Assembly (NCBI GenBank): GCA_021162325.1
Contig: JAGGYV010000300.1
Coordinates: forward strand, 1-5,969
From: Desulfobacteraceae bacterium
Lineage (GTDB): Bacteria > Desulfobacterota > Desulfobacteria > Desulfobacterales > Desulfosalsimonadaceae
Direction: 5' to 3'
DNA: 5,969 bases
The position numbers were made by a program, and so were the translations under genes. Positions 5,935-5,969 of this stretch are shown here, one piece after another (the first letter of the stretch is position 1; each line of letters begins with the position of its first letter). Under the pieces are notes generated by a model. It had not been told where the DNA came from, made no database searches, and saw nothing but the letters and a program-made list of their open reading frames with translations.

Positions 5935-5969
5935 ATGATTATAATACCGAGGGAGAAACCTGATGTTTC
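5935..5969 (+). CDS. possible start of the next gene (cut by window edge)
   Basis: After the terminator and the TATAAT-containing repeat, ATG 5935 is preceded by AGGA (5924-5927, seven bases) and reads MIIIPREKPDV to the window end without a stop. A competing start in another frame is ATG 5963, preceded by GGGAG (5951-5955, seven bases). Only 11 codons are visible, so neither the frame nor the product can be settled. Confidence 0.4.
   Translation, partial: MIIIPREKPDV

Overview
The window reads entirely on the plus strand. It looks like chromosomal DNA of an AT-rich deltaproteobacterium (Desulfobacterota, sulfate-reducer-like). That placement is inferred from three things: a Myxococcus-type MglA/MglB pair, an MJ0042-type zinc ribbon on a membrane receptor, and a long-form PurB. 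No taxonomic marker gene is present, so it remains an inference. No rRNA, tRNA, CRISPR array or insertion sequence was seen.

Layout. (1) Positions 1-506 hold the 3' part of a zinc-dependent N-acetylmuramoyl-L-alanine amidase (Amidase_3), whose N-terminal half lies before the window. (2) Positions 592-1956 hold a complete purB, adenylosuccinate lyase, of the long E. coli-like type. (3) From 2098 onward there is a signalling block: a 130-aa roadblock/LC7 protein resembling MglB (2098-2490); a Ras-like GTPase MglA (best start TTG at 2640, to 3245); an uncharacterised 245-aa protein with an acidic N-terminus (3257-3994); an uncharacterised 157-aa two-part protein with a helix-turn-helix-like N-terminal half (4085-4558); and a 389-aa membrane protein with an N-terminal zinc ribbon, a Cache-like periplasmic sensor and a terminal HAMP domain but no kinase or methyl-accepting output (4629-5798). 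A strong hairpin terminator at 5822-5868 closes the block. A new gene appears to begin at the right edge.

How the genes may work together. MglA is a GTP/GDP switch and roadblock proteins of the MglB type are its GTPase-activating partners. The mglA stop codon overlaps the ribosome binding site of the next gene, and everything from mglA to the receptor lies between one recognisable promoter (2572-2600) and one terminator. I therefore infer a small-GTPase signalling module in which the output-less receptor feeds an external signal to MglA or its partners, with the two uncharacterised proteins as adaptors or effectors. Two features stand out. An exact inverted repeat brackets the -10 box of the mglA promoter. 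The N-terminus of the gene after mglA carries a short acidic motif reminiscent of the C-terminal tail of Myxococcus MglB, a tail that the MglB-like protein here lacks.
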